Assembly: GCF_031846485.1 (NCBI RefSeq)
Contig: NZ_JAVRHQ010000013.1
Span: 1 to 64,000 of the forward strand
Source: Autumnicola tepida
Lineage (GTDB): Bacteria; Bacteroidota; Bacteroidia; Flavobacteriales; Flavobacteriaceae
Length of the DNA stretch: 64,000 nucleotides
Direction: 5' to 3'
The notes under the pieces are model-generated. The model saw nothing but the letters and a program-made list of their open reading frames with translations, searched no databases and had not been told where the DNA came from. A program made the position numbers and the translations under genes. This document shows, piece by piece, positions 34,928 to 44,788 of the stretch; position 1 is the first letter of the stretch, and each line of letters starts with the position of its first letter.

Positions 34928-37048
34928 ATGAAGAAGAACTTTTTAGTATGGCTGGTGGCGATAATGGCAGGATTACAACCTGTTTTTTCACAATCGGCCA
35001 GCATTACAGAACCCGGTGTGGCCGTATTTTACCCGGCAGAATTCGATTCCATTAGAACCCTGCCGTCCCTGGTGGTAATCAAAGAATTGCCCAAACGCGA
35101 TTCGTTGCCACAGGACTGGAGCGTCAGGCCGAATTTTGTTAAAATTGAAGGCAAAAATGCCGTTCGCTTTAATTTAGATGAAGAAATAGACCTTTACGGA
35201 ACGGGGGAAGTTATTGGCGATCTACGCCGAAATGGAACCGACGTGACTTTATGGAATACCGATAATTATGAATATGCCAAATTTGAAGGTAAGCAGCTGT
35301 ACCAGTCCCATCCCTGGATTTTAGGAGTACGACCAGATGGTTCTTCTTTCGGAATTCTGGCCGATAATTCCTGGAGACAGGAAATTGTACTTGAAGATGA
35401 TGCTGAAATTATTAGCGACGGGCCATCCTTCAGAGTTATTGTGATTGAAAAAGAAAGTCCGCAGGAAGTAATGAAAAGCCTTGCCGACCTAACCGGCACA
35501 ATGGCTTTGCCACCATTATGGGCGCTGGGGTATCAGCAATCCCGTTATTCCTATTATCCGGATACCAATGTAAAAGAGCTGGCAGATGAATTCCGCGACA
35601 GGAAAATTCCTGCCGATGTAATCTGGATGGATATTGATTATATGGAAGGATTTCGCGTATTCACTTTTGATGATGAAGGATTTCCCGATCCTGCCGGATT
35701 AAATGATTATCTTCATAACAAAGATTTTAAGTCGGTTTATATGATAGATCCCGGCGTAAAACAGGATTCTTCTTATTTTGTTTATCAGCAGGGAAGCAAA
35801 GGAAATCACTGGGTCTTGGATTCGTTAGGGAATGAGTACAACGGCGAAGTATGGCCCGGGCAGGTTGCTTTTCCCGATTATACGAGGCCGGAAACTCAAA
35901 AATGGTGGGCTTCCCTGTACAAGGATTTTATGAATCTTGGCATAGACGGCGTTTGGAACGATATGAACGAGCCCGCGGTGTTTGACGGCCCAGGCGGTTC
36001 TATGCCAGATGATAATATTCATCGTGGCGGTGGCGATTTGCCTGAAGATATCCACCTGCGTTACCACAATGTTTACGGTTTACTGATGGTGCGTTCCAGC
36101 CGGGAAGGCATTATGGAAGCAAATCCTGAAAAAAGGCCGTTTGTGCTTTCAAGGGCAAACTTTTTAGGAGGGCAGCGATATGCCGCCACCTGGACGGGCG
36201 ATAACTCGGCTACCTGGGATAACCTGAAAATGTCTATTCCGATGTCGCTTAACCTTAGCCTTTCCGGCCAGCCGTTCAATGGCCCCGATATTGGTGGTTT
36301 TACCGAAAGCCCTTCAGCCGATTTATTTGGAAACTGGATTGCCCTGGGCGCTTATTATCCGTTTTCAAGAAACCATACTTCCAAAGATACGGAGGACCAG
36401 GAACCCTGGGCTTTTGGTGAAAAGATTGAAAATGTTTCCAGAACAGCCATTAACCGCAGGTATCGTTTAATGCCTTATTTGTACACTTTGTTTCACGAAG
36501 CTTCGGTTACCGGAATGCCAATTATGCGGCCTGTCTTTTTTGCTGATATTACCGATGAAGATCTGCGGGACGAGCAGCAGGCCTTTCTTTTAGGTGAAGA
36601 CCTTTTAATTGTTCCTGCGTGGGCAGAAGATGCGGAAATGCCTGAAGGAGACTGGAAAACTGTTCAATTTGAAAAAGAGGATGATGGTTACCAGGCTACC
36701 GTAAAATTACGGGATGGGGCAATAGTGCCAATGGGGCCGGTAATTCAGAGTACCGAAGATTACAGTACAAAGCAACTCACGCTGTTGGTAAATCCTGATA
36801 AAAACGGAAACGCTTCAGGAACTTTATATGATGATGCCGGCGAAGGCTTTGGATATAAAAATGGAGATTATTCCATTCATAAATTTACAGCTTCAAAAAC
36901 ATCAAAAAACAAGTTGAAAATAAAAGTTGAGCAAACTGAAGGAGAACGTCAGGTAAACCGCCAGTACAGGATTGGATTGGTCAAAGACGGAAAGATTATT
37001 TATTCCGACTGGTCTTCAGCAAAAAAATTAGAACTAAAGTTTAATTAA
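34928..37048 (+). CDS. GH31 alpha-glucosidase
   Basis: The 706-residue periplasmic retaining alpha-glucosidase (signal peptide to ~Q22) has the GH31 nucleophile D345 in WNDMNEPAVF (343-352), the acid/base D425 in TWTGDN (421-426), and the earlier VIWMDIDYM (231-239). The C-terminal ~170 residues form the proximal and distal beta-sheets. It would release glucose from non-reducing ends of maltodextrins. Ten bases separate it from the GH97 gene, and the intergenic gap with the GH13 gene is 3 bases, so translation is tightly linked. Confidence 0.9.
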   Translation: MKKNFLVWLVAIMAGLQPVFSQSASITEPGVAVFYPAEFDSIRTLPSLVVIKELPKRDSLPQDWSVRPNFVKIEGKNAVRFNLDEEIDLYGTGEVIGDLRRNGTDVTLWNTDNYEYAKFEGKQLYQSHPWILGVRPDGSSFGILADNSWRQEIVLEDDAEIISDGPSFRVIVIEKESPQEVMKSLADLTGTMALPPLWALGYQQSRYSYYPDTNVKELADEFRDRKIPADVIWMDIDYMEGFRVFTFDDEGFPDPAGLNDYLHNKDFKSVYMIDPGVKQDSSYFVYQQGSKGNHWVLDSLGNEYNGEVWPGQVAFPDYTRPETQKWWASLYKDFMNLGIDGVWNDMNEPAVFDGPGGSMPDDNIHRGGGDLPEDIHLRYHNVYGLLMVRSSREGIMEANPEKRPFVLSRANFLGGQRYAATWTGDNSATWDNLKMSIPMSLNLSLSGQPFNGPDIGGFTESPSADLFGNWIALGAYYPFSRNHTSKDTEDQEPWAFGEKIENVSRTAINRRYRLMPYLYTLFHEASVTGMPIMRPVFFADITDEDLRDEQQAFLLGEDLLIVPAWAEDAEMPEGDWKTVQFEKEDDGYQATVKLRDGAIVPMGPVIQSTEDYSTKQLTLLVNPDKNGNASGTLYDDAGEGFGYKNGDYSIHKFTASKTSKNKLKIKVEQTEGERQVNRQYRIGLVKDGKIIYSDWSSAKKLELKFN

Positions 37049-37057
37049 CCTGTTTAT

Positions 37058-39196
37058 ATGAAAAAATTTGTAATATATGCCATAATCATCTGTAGTATGG
37101 GCATAGCAAAATCGCAAAATTTAGAATCACCGGACGGAGAGTTGGAAATGCACTTTTCCATAAACAATTCCGGAACCCCCGTTTACCAACTTTCCTATAA
37201 GGGAAAACCAGTGATAAAACCCAGTGAACTCGGCCTGGAGTTAAAAGATGAAGATGATTTACTGGAAGATTTTGAAATTTCAGAGGTCAAAAATACCAAT
37301 TTTGATGAAACCTGGGAACCGGTGTGGGGCGAGCAAAAAGAAATCAGAAATCATTATAATGAGCTTGCGGTACACCTTCAACAAAAAGAGACTGAGCGGG
37401 AAATGATAATCAGGTTTCGTCTTTTTAATGACGGGCTTGGCTTCAGATACGAATTTCCGCAGCAGAAAAACCTGGGTCATTTCGTGATTGAAGATGAAAA
37501 GACCGAATTCGCCATGACGGGAGACCATACTGCTTTTTGGATTCCCGGAGATTATGACACCCAGGAGTATGATTATACTGAATCTAAACTTTCGGAAATA
37601 AGGGAGTTAATGGAAGCTTCGATTACTGAAAATGTTTCCCAAACTTCCTTTTCACCTACAGGAGTGCAGACCGCGCTTATGATGAAAACTGATGATGGTT
37701 TGTATATCAATTTACATGAAGCGGCTTTGGTGAATTATCCGGTGATGCATTTAAATTTAGATGATGAAAATTTTGTTTTTGAATCCTGGCTCACTCCAAA
37801 TTTTGAAGGAGATAAAGCCTATATGATCGCTCCTTCCACCACTCCATGGAGAACTGTAATTGTAAGCGATGATGCGCGGGATATCCTGGCTTCAAAAATG
37901 ACCTATAATTTAAACGAACCTTCAAAAATTGATGATACTTCCTGGATAAAACCTATGAAATATGTTGGGGTTTGGTGGGAGATGATTACGGGTAAAAGCA
38001 CCTGGTCATATACCAACGATTTTTCTGCGGTTAAGCTTGGCGAAACCGATTATGAATCTGCCACTCCAAATGGTACTCATGGTGCAACTACAGAACATGT
38101 AAAAGAATACATAGATTTTGCTGCTGAAAATGGGTTTGACGGGGTATTGGTTGAAGGCTGGAATGTTGGCTGGGAAGACTGGTTTGGCAATTCCAAAGAT
38201 TATGTTTTTGACTTTGTAACGCCATACCCCGATTTTGATGTGGAAGAAATTCAGGAATATGCTAAAAGCAAAGGAGTGGAAATGATCATGCACCATGAAA
38301 CTTCGGCATCAGTGCGTAATTATGAGCGCCATCTGGATACAGCCTATCAGTTTATGAAAGAGTATGGTTACAATGCTGTAAAAAGTGGATATGTAGGAGA
38401 CATTCTTCCGCGTGGGGAGAACCATTATAGTCAGTGGCTGGTGAATCATTATTTATATGCGGTCAAAGAGGCGGCAGATTATGAAATTATGGTTAACGCA
38501 CATGAAGCGGTACGTCCTACAGGCCTTGCCCGTACCTGGCCAAATCTTATTGCCAATGAAGCAGCAAGAGGAACAGAATACCAGGCTTTTGGAGGCTCAA
38601 AACCAAATCACGTGACAGTGTTGCCTTTTACAAGATTGATTGGTGGGCCGATGGACTACACACCCGGAATTTTTGAAATGGACCTCAGCAAACTGAATCC
38701 TGAAAATAATTCCCATGTAAACAGCACCATAGCCAATCAGCTAGCCCTTTATGTGACAATGTATAGTCCGTTACAAATGGCAGCCGATCTTCCCGCAAAT
38801 TACAAGCGTTTCCCGGATGCTTTTCAGTTTATAAAAGATGTGGCTTTAGACTGGGACGAGAGCATTTATCTGGAAGCCGAACCCGGGGATTATGTTACCG
38901 TCACCAGGAAAGAAAAGGGAAGCGACAACTGGTTTTTAGGAAATGTAAATGGGGAAACCCCGCGTACTTCTAAGATAAAATTTAACTTTTTGGACAAGGG
39001 ACAAAAATACATCGCTACTATATATTCCGATGCTAAAGACGCGCATTATAAAACAAATCCGCAGGCTTATGAAATAAGGAAAGTGGTTGTTGATAACAAA
39101 TCTAAGCTTTCACAATTTTCTGCCCCGGGCGGAGGTTACGCAATTAGCATTATTCCGGCAGAAAAATCGGAGACGAGGGGGATGAAGAAACTGTAA
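37058..39196 (+). CDS. susB: GH97 inverting alpha-glucosidase (SusB-like)
   Basis: The 712-residue periplasmic enzyme (signal peptide to ~Q20) releases glucose from maltodextrins. Three glutamates, E414 (HHETSA), E483 (NAHEAV) and E507 (ARGTEY), have the same spacing (69 and 24 residues) as the two bases and the acid of Bacteroides SusB (E439, E508, E532 as recalled). This supports an inverting GH97 rather than a retaining galactosidase. N-terminal super-sandwich (~20-290), barrel (~295-560) and C-terminal sheet are all present. It is the last gene of the locus, followed by a terminator. Confidence 0.92.
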   Translation: MKKFVIYAIIICSMGIAKSQNLESPDGELEMHFSINNSGTPVYQLSYKGKPVIKPSELGLELKDEDDLLEDFEISEVKNTNFDETWEPVWGEQKEIRNHYNELAVHLQQKETEREMIIRFRLFNDGLGFRYEFPQQKNLGHFVIEDEKTEFAMTGDHTAFWIPGDYDTQEYDYTESKLSEIRELMEASITENVSQTSFSPTGVQTALMMKTDDGLYINLHEAALVNYPVMHLNLDDENFVFESWLTPNFEGDKAYMIAPSTTPWRTVIVSDDARDILASKMTYNLNEPSKIDDTSWIKPMKYVGVWWEMITGKSTWSYTNDFSAVKLGETDYESATPNGTHGATTEHVKEYIDFAAENGFDGVLVEGWNVGWEDWFGNSKDYVFDFVTPYPDFDVEEIQEYAKSKGVEMIMHHETSASVRNYERHLDTAYQFMKEYGYNAVKSGYVGDILPRGENHYSQWLVNHYLYAVKEAADYEIMVNAHEAVRPTGLARTWPNLIANEAARGTEYQAFGGSKPNHVTVLPFTRLIGGPMDYTPGIFEMDLSKLNPENNSHVNSTIANQLALYVTMYSPLQMAADLPANYKRFPDAFQFIKDVALDWDESIYLEAEPGDYVTVTRKEKGSDNWFLGNVNGETPRTSKIKFNFLDKGQKYIATIYSDAKDAHYKTNPQAYEIRKVVVDNKSKLSQFSAPGGGYAISIIPAEKSETRGMKKL

Positions 39197-39224
39197 ATAA
39201 AATTTATGTGATTATAAGATTAGT

Positions 39225-39256
39225 AAAGGTGGCAATTATTTATTGCTGCCTTTCTT
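39225..39256 (+). terminator. terminator of the starch-utilization operon
   Basis: AAAGGTGGCAAT (39225-39236) and ATTGCTGCCTTT (39242-39253) form a near-perfect 12-bp stem around TATTT, followed by CTT and more Ts. It lies 28 bases after the GH97 stop. Confidence 0.7.
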
Positions 39257-39405
39257 ATTATACAGGGGCAGGTATTTTAAAAAATCCTATTTTGCGCCCG
39301 ATGATCCAATTTTTCCAAAACCTTTTTTAACAGGAAAACTTGAATATGCAGCTAAGCCTTGATAAAGGAACTGCTTGAGAGTTTTGATTTCTATATTTTA
39401 ATGTT

Positions 39406-41727
39406 ATGAAGCACAACCAATTTCTACAATACATACTATTTTTATCTATTGCTGCTATTTTCGGCGGAAGTTCAGTTTTCTCACAAGACAATGCGCAGGA
39501 TTTCGCTCAATATGTAGATCCCATGATTGGAACTGCCAAAATGGGGCACACCTACCCGGGAGCTACGGTTCCGTTTGGAAGCATTCAGCTAAGTCCGGAT
39601 ACCGATACTATTCCATATGCCGTGGATGGGCATTATAACCCTGATGTATATAAGTATTGCGCGGGTTACCAGTATGACGATAATACGATCGTGGGCTTCA
39701 GTCATACCCATTTCAGCGGAACAGGACATTCCGATCTTGGGGATTTCCTCATTATGCCTACTACCGGAGAATTGAAACTGAACCCTGGAACCGAATCCAA
39801 TCCGGAAAGCGGGTATCGCAGCAGGTTCTCGCATGATCGTGAAACTGCTGAAGCCGGTTATTACAGCGTGATGCTGGATGATTATAATATCAAGGCCGAA
39901 ATGACCACTTCAACCCGAGTGGGAATGCACCGCTATACGTTTCCGGAAGGAGAAGAGGCGCATCTGGTTTTTGATCTGATGCATGGTATTTACAATTATG
40001 AAGATAAGAACGTCTGGACCTTTGTTCGGGTTGAAAATGATACGCTGGTGACCGGTTACCGGCAGACCAATGGCTGGGCGAGGACCAGAAAAGTGTACTT
40101 TGCCTTGGCTTTCAATAAGCCCATCAAAAACTACGGAAGGGAGCGTTACGATAAACAGCCTTATCACGGGTTTTGGGGAAAATTCGACCAGGCTCATAAT
40201 TTCCCGGAGATTGCCGGGGAACAGATAAGAATGTGGTTCGATTTTGATACTTCAGAACCTCTGGAAGTAAAACTGGCAATTTCGCCGGTTAGCGCCGAGG
40301 GGGCTGTTCAGAATATGAAAAAAGAGATCCCCGGCTGGGATTTTGACGAGGTTCGCCAGCAGGCCAGAAATACCTGGAATAGAGAACTTTCAAAAGTGGA
40401 CATTTCCGAAGAAGATCAGGAAGAAAAGGTCAATTTTTATACAGCGATGTACCATGCATTTTTAGGACCTACAGTATATATGGATATTGACGGGCAATAT
40501 ATGGGAATTGACAGAAATCGCCACCAGGCTGAAGGTTTTGCCAATTATACCAGCTTTTCACTTTGGGATACTTACCGTGCACTGCACCCGCTTTTCAATG
40601 TGTTACAGCCCGAAAGAAATCAGGATATGGTGCAGGCGATGATGGCGCATTACGATCAGAGCGTGCATTCCATGTTGCCGGTTTGGTCGCATTACGGAAA
40701 TGAGAACTGGTGTATGATCGGTTATCACAGTGCTTCGGTTATTGCTGATGCCATAGTGAAGGGAAATGCGGATTTTGATCAGAAACACGCACTGGAGGCA
40801 ACGGTGAACACTGCTAAAACAGGATATTATGACGGACTTCAATATTACATGGATATGGGTTACGTTCCGGAAGACAAAAATGGTGCTTCGGTTTCCAAAA
40901 CCCTGGAATATGCCTATGATGACTGGGCCATCGCACAGGCTGCCAAGAAGATTGGGAATATTCAGGTTTATGAAGAATTCATGAAACGTGCCGAAAATTA
41001 CAAAAACGTTTACGATCCAAAATCAGGATTTATGCGTCCGAAGTTAAGCGACGGAACTTTCAAAAAAGAATTCGATGAACTCAATACGCATGGACAGGGT
41101 TTTATTGAAGGAAATTCCTGGAATTACAGCCTTTATGTACCACATGAGCCTGAAGCGTTAATTAAGATGATGGGTGGAAAGCAGCAGTTTTCGCAACACC
41201 TGGATTCATTGTTCACAATGGATTTGCCAGATAAATATTTTGAAAATACCGAGGACATTTCACGGGAAGGAATTATCGGGAATTATGTGCACGGGAATGA
41301 ACCTTCCCATCATGTGGCGTATTTATATGACTGGACCAACGATGCCTGGAAAGCACAGGACAAGATCAGGATGATCCTGAAGATGAAGTATAAGAATGGC
41401 GCAGACGGGCTGAGCGGGAATGATGATTTTGGCCAGATGAGCGCCTGGTATATCTTCAGTACGCTTGGTTTTTACCCAGTTGCCCCGGGCTCGGTAGATT
41501 ATGCCCTTGGAAGCCCTGCCATCAGCGAAGCCACGCTGAATCTTGAGAACGGAAACACCTTTAAAGTGATCGCTAAAAATCAGGGTGATAAAAATGTCTA
41601 CGTCAAAAAAGTTGAGCTCAACGGACAAGAATTAACCGAGCCATTTATTCAGCATAAAGATATTATGAATGGCGGGGAATTGAAATTCTGGATGAGCAGC
41701 AGGCCAAATAGGAAGTTGTACCAGTAA
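39406..41727 (+). CDS. GH92 alpha-mannosidase
   Basis: The 773-residue exported calcium-dependent mannosidase (signal peptide to ~Q27) cleaves alpha-mannosides, usually on N-glycans or mannans. Family signatures: YVDPMIGTAKMGHTYPGATVPFG near the N-terminus, FSHTHFSGTGHSDLGDF, SLWDTYRALHPL (~residue 385), QGFIEGNSWNYSLYVPHE with the likely acid Glu, and GLSGNDDFGQMSAWYIFSTLGFYPVAPGS with the base region. It follows the starch operon after a terminator and a ~150-base gap. It is therefore probably separately regulated and not part of starch use. Confidence 0.92.
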   Translation: MKHNQFLQYILFLSIAAIFGGSSVFSQDNAQDFAQYVDPMIGTAKMGHTYPGATVPFGSIQLSPDTDTIPYAVDGHYNPDVYKYCAGYQYDDNTIVGFSHTHFSGTGHSDLGDFLIMPTTGELKLNPGTESNPESGYRSRFSHDRETAEAGYYSVMLDDYNIKAEMTTSTRVGMHRYTFPEGEEAHLVFDLMHGIYNYEDKNVWTFVRVENDTLVTGYRQTNGWARTRKVYFALAFNKPIKNYGRERYDKQPYHGFWGKFDQAHNFPEIAGEQIRMWFDFDTSEPLEVKLAISPVSAEGAVQNMKKEIPGWDFDEVRQQARNTWNRELSKVDISEEDQEEKVNFYTAMYHAFLGPTVYMDIDGQYMGIDRNRHQAEGFANYTSFSLWDTYRALHPLFNVLQPERNQDMVQAMMAHYDQSVHSMLPVWSHYGNENWCMIGYHSASVIADAIVKGNADFDQKHALEATVNTAKTGYYDGLQYYMDMGYVPEDKNGASVSKTLEYAYDDWAIAQAAKKIGNIQVYEEFMKRAENYKNVYDPKSGFMRPKLSDGTFKKEFDELNTHGQGFIEGNSWNYSLYVPHEPEALIKMMGGKQQFSQHLDSLFTMDLPDKYFENTEDISREGIIGNYVHGNEPSHHVAYLYDWTNDAWKAQDKIRMILKMKYKNGADGLSGNDDFGQMSAWYIFSTLGFYPVAPGSVDYALGSPAISEATLNLENGNTFKVIAKNQGDKNVYVKKVELNGQELTEPFIQHKDIMNGGELKFWMSSRPNRKLYQ

Positions 41728-41812
41728 TGATCAGTTTTTAAACCTGAGGAATTTATGCAATAACATATTCCAATTATCAACATGCTGTAATATTTTTTAC
41801 TAAATTTTATTT

Positions 41813-41862
41813 CTACGTATTTATACTAAGTATTTTTACTTATATTTGTTTTAAATACGTAG
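41813..41862 (+). promoter_or_regulatory. nirB control region: nested inverted repeats and -7 element
   Basis: CTACGTATTT (41813-41822) and AAATACGTAG (41853-41862) are a perfect 10-bp inverted repeat enclosing the TAAGTA-N4-TACTTA palindrome and a TATATTTG element (41841-41848) that fits the Bacteroidota TAnnTTTG -7 consensus. The right arm ends 2 bases before the nirB ATG. The arms could serve as extra protein sites or as a hairpin. No TTG element is seen near -33, so activation by a bound protein is likely. Confidence 0.6.
41827..41842 (+). promoter_or_regulatory. TAAGTA-N4-TACTTA operator of nirB
   Basis: TAAGTATTTTTACTTA, a 6-4-6 dyad. Its last two bases TA are the first two of the TATATTTG -7 element. 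The same dyad with the same phasing occurs before the nitrate transporter (48220-48235) and the beta-barrel gene (61815-61830). The half-site TACTTAT fits the NarL heptamer TACYYMT. Confidence 0.65.
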
Positions 41863-41864
41863 TC

Positions 41865-44375
41865 ATGAAAAGAATAATAGTAGTAGGAAACGGAATGGTA
41901 GGACATAAATTCTGTGAAAAGTTGATGTCCCATCCCTCCAGGGAAGAGTATGAAGTACTGGTGTTTGGAGAAGAACCACGTTCAGCTTATGACAGGGTTC
42001 ATCTAAGCGAATATTTTTCCAGACAGTCTCCCGATGAGCTTTTGCTGGCGCCGGTAAGCTGGTACGGCGAAAACAAGATCGAATTACATACTTCAGAACT
42101 TATAAGTGAGATAAAACCCGCGGAAAAACAGGTGGTAACCTATAAGCAGGAGGCCTACAACTACGATTATCTTATTCTGGCTACAGGCTCGTATCCTTTT
42201 GTGCCGCCCATTAAAGGATCGGACAAATCTGGCGTCTTTGTGTATCGCACAATAGAAGATCTGGATGCCATGAAAGTTTATGCGTCCAAAATCAAAGCTG
42301 ATGGTAAAAAGAAAGCGGCCGTTCTGGGAGGCGGACTTCTGGGGCTGGAAGCTGCCAATGCAGCAAAGGAACTCGGGTTGGAAACAGATGTGGTGGAATT
42401 TGCCCCGCGTTTAATGCCAAGGCAGTTGGACCAGGCCGCGAGTAATATGCTTAAGGCGAAAATAAAGGAGCTCGGCATAAATGTACATCTGGAAAAAGCG
42501 ACTATAGAAATTACGGGAGAAGAAAACATTGAGAAAATGGAATTTTCTGATGGTACTTCCCTGGAAACAGATATGCTAATAATTTCAGCGGGAATAAGAC
42601 CCCGGGATGAACTTGCTGTAAAAGCAGGTATCAAAACCGGTGAAAAAGGAGGGGTTTGGGTAGATAACAAAATGCAGACTTCAGAAAAGGATATTTATGC
42701 CATAGGTGAGGTTGCACTTTATAATAATGGGGTTTATGGCCTTGTAGCTCCCGGCTACGATATGGCCCAGGTGGCGGTGGAGCAAATCACCGGCGGCGAT
42801 AAAGTTATGGCAGAGGTAATAGATATGTCTACCCAGTTAAAGTTAATAGGTACCGAGGTGGCGAGTTTCGGAGATCCTTTTATCGATAATGAAGAAGTAG
42901 CAACTATTGTTTACGAAAATAAACGTTCCGGAATTTATAAGCGGATTAACGTAAGTAAGAAGGGTGAAAAGTTATTAGGCGGCATATTGATTGGTGATTC
43001 TTCAGATTATAACAATCTCTTCCAGATTTTTATTAACAGCATAAAATTGCCGGAAAACCCTGAAGATCTTATCATTCCTTCCAAAGATCCAAAAAGAGGA
43101 AGTGCTATAGGAAGCGCTATGGATTTTCCAGATACTGCACAAATTTGCTCCTGCGAGAGCGTCACGAAAGGGACCATTTGTGGTTCCATAGAAAGTGGGG
43201 AATGTGAAAACCTTGGGGGCGTAATAAAAGCTACCAAAGCCACTACCGGTTGTGGTGGTTGCAAGCCCATGGTGGCAGATCTTGTTAAAGGCTCACTTAA
43301 ATCCATGGGGAAAGAAGTAAAGGAAACTTTATGCGCGCACTTCAGCTTTAGCCGTCAGGAACTTTATGACCTTATAAAAATCAATAAAGTCAAAGATTAT
43401 AATGAGGCGCTGAACCTCTTCGGAAAAGGAGACGGTTGCGAAATTTGCAAGCCCGCGCTATCTTCGATTTTTGCCAGTATTTACATGGAAACTGCCAATA
43501 AACAGGTTGCCATTCAGGATTCTAATGACCGGTTTTTGGCAAATATTCAGCGGAATGGCACATATTCCGTAGTGCCACGGGTTCCCGGTGGGGAGATCAC
43601 TCCTGATAAACTGATGGTATTGGGCCGTGTAGCCAAGAAATATGATCTATATTCTAAAATAACCGGCGGGCAGCGCATTGATCTTTTTGGAGCAGAATTG
43701 CATCAGCTTCCGCATATATGGCGCGAACTTATAGATGCTGGTTTTGAAAGCGGGCATGCCTATGGAAAATCCCTTAGAACTGTAAAAAGTTGTGTGGGTT
43801 CCAGCTGGTGCCGTTATGGAATGCACGAAAGTGTGAGCTACGCCATAAGAATAGAAGAAAGGTATAAAGGCCTTAGGTCTCCTCATAAATTAAAAGGCGG
43901 GGTTTCCGGCTGTATAAGGGAGTGCGCTGAAGCACGAGGTAAGGATTTTGGGATTATTGCTGTGGAAAGCGGCTGGAACCTTTATGTATGCGGTAACGGA
44001 GGCGCTACTCCAAAACATGCCATTCTTCTTGCGGAACAGCTGGACGATGAAACCTGTATTAAATACCTGGACAGGTTCCTTATGTACTATATAAGGACTG
44101 CACCGCCACTTACCAGGACTGCACCCTGGCTGGATAAGCTGGAAGGCGGAATGGATTATCTAAAAGAAGTGGTGGTGGAAGATTCTCTTGGTATAGCTGA
44201 AGAGCTGGAAGCAGAAATGCAGGAACTCGTGAATAAATATAAATGCGAGTGGAAAGAAGCAATAGAAGATCCTGAAATGATGAAGCGCTTTAAGCATTTT
44301 GTGAATTCTGATGATTCTGATGATACGCTGGAATTTGTCCCAATGAGGGAACAAAAAATGCCAAGGCCCTGGTAG
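41865..44375 (+). CDS. nirB: NAD(P)H-dependent assimilatory nitrite reductase large subunit
   Basis: The 836-residue cytoplasmic enzyme reduces nitrite to ammonium with six electrons. Order: FAD/NAD(P) oxidoreductase (1-385, GNGMVGHKF at 8-16, GGGLLGLEAA at 155-164); BFD-type [2Fe-2S] module with C428, C430, C463, C466; a second Cys pair C525/C528; ferredoxin-like half-domain (~565-630); and the siroheme/[4Fe-4S] site C643-x5-C649 and C683-x3-C687. Its length matches E. coli NirB. Its start is 22 bases after the palindromic operator. It opens an operon with nirD 23 bases downstream. Confidence 0.95.
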   Translation: MKRIIVVGNGMVGHKFCEKLMSHPSREEYEVLVFGEEPRSAYDRVHLSEYFSRQSPDELLLAPVSWYGENKIELHTSELISEIKPAEKQVVTYKQEAYNYDYLILATGSYPFVPPIKGSDKSGVFVYRTIEDLDAMKVYASKIKADGKKKAAVLGGGLLGLEAANAAKELGLETDVVEFAPRLMPRQLDQAASNMLKAKIKELGINVHLEKATIEITGEENIEKMEFSDGTSLETDMLIISAGIRPRDELAVKAGIKTGEKGGVWVDNKMQTSEKDIYAIGEVALYNNGVYGLVAPGYDMAQVAVEQITGGDKVMAEVIDMSTQLKLIGTEVASFGDPFIDNEEVATIVYENKRSGIYKRINVSKKGEKLLGGILIGDSSDYNNLFQIFINSIKLPENPEDLIIPSKDPKRGSAIGSAMDFPDTAQICSCESVTKGTICGSIESGECENLGGVIKATKATTGCGGCKPMVADLVKGSLKSMGKEVKETLCAHFSFSRQELYDLIKINKVKDYNEALNLFGKGDGCEICKPALSSIFASIYMETANKQVAIQDSNDRFLANIQRNGTYSVVPRVPGGEITPDKLMVLGRVAKKYDLYSKITGGQRIDLFGAELHQLPHIWRELIDAGFESGHAYGKSLRTVKSCVGSSWCRYGMHESVSYAIRIEERYKGLRSPHKLKGGVSGCIRECAEARGKDFGIIAVESGWNLYVCGNGGATPKHAILLAEQLDDETCIKYLDRFLMYYIRTAPPLTRTAPWLDKLEGGMDYLKEVVVEDSLGIAEELEAEMQELVNKYKCEWKEAIEDPEMMKRFKHFVNSDDSDDTLEFVPMREQKMPRPW

Positions 44376-44398
44376 TACTAATCTTATAATCCTGAAAA

Positions 44399-44776
44399 AT
44401 GCAAAATTTGATCACTCAATATAATTCCGTTCCCGAAACAGCAGTTAAAAACTGGTTCCTGGCCGGAAAAACCAACGATTTTCCTGAAGATGGCGGCGCA
44501 TGTATCAAACATGGCAGCAAACAAATTGCTGTCTTTAATTTTACCCGAAGGTCAAAGTGGTACGCCTGCCAGAATCTTTGTCCGCATAAACTGGAAATGG
44601 TGCTTTCCAGAGGCATGATTGGAGAGGAAGAAAATATTCCCAAGGTGGCCTGTCCTCTGCACAAAAAAACTTTTTCCCTGGAAGACGGCCATAATCTGAA
44701 CGGTGATGAGCTGGAAATTGCGGTGTATCCTGTCAAAATTGAAGCTGGAAATGTGTATATTGGTTTTTCAGATTAA
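44399..44776 (+). CDS. nirD: nitrite reductase small subunit with intact Rieske cluster ligands
   Basis: A 125-residue Rieske-fold partner of NirB. Unlike E. coli NirD, which lacks the cluster, this one retains both Rieske ligand pairs, C-P-H (in NLCPHKLEMV) and C-P-L-H (in VACPLHKKTF). A [2Fe-2S] cluster is therefore expected, as in Bacillus NasE. It lies between nirB (23-base gap) and the DUF4202 gene (12-base gap). It ends with the usual strand YPVKIEAGNVYIGF. Confidence 0.9.
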   Translation: MQNLITQYNSVPETAVKNWFLAGKTNDFPEDGGACIKHGSKQIAVFNFTRRSKWYACQNLCPHKLEMVLSRGMIGEEENIPKVACPLHKKTFSLEDGHNLNGDELEIAVYPVKIEAGNVYIGFSD

Positions 44777-44788
44777 CGCACAGCATCA

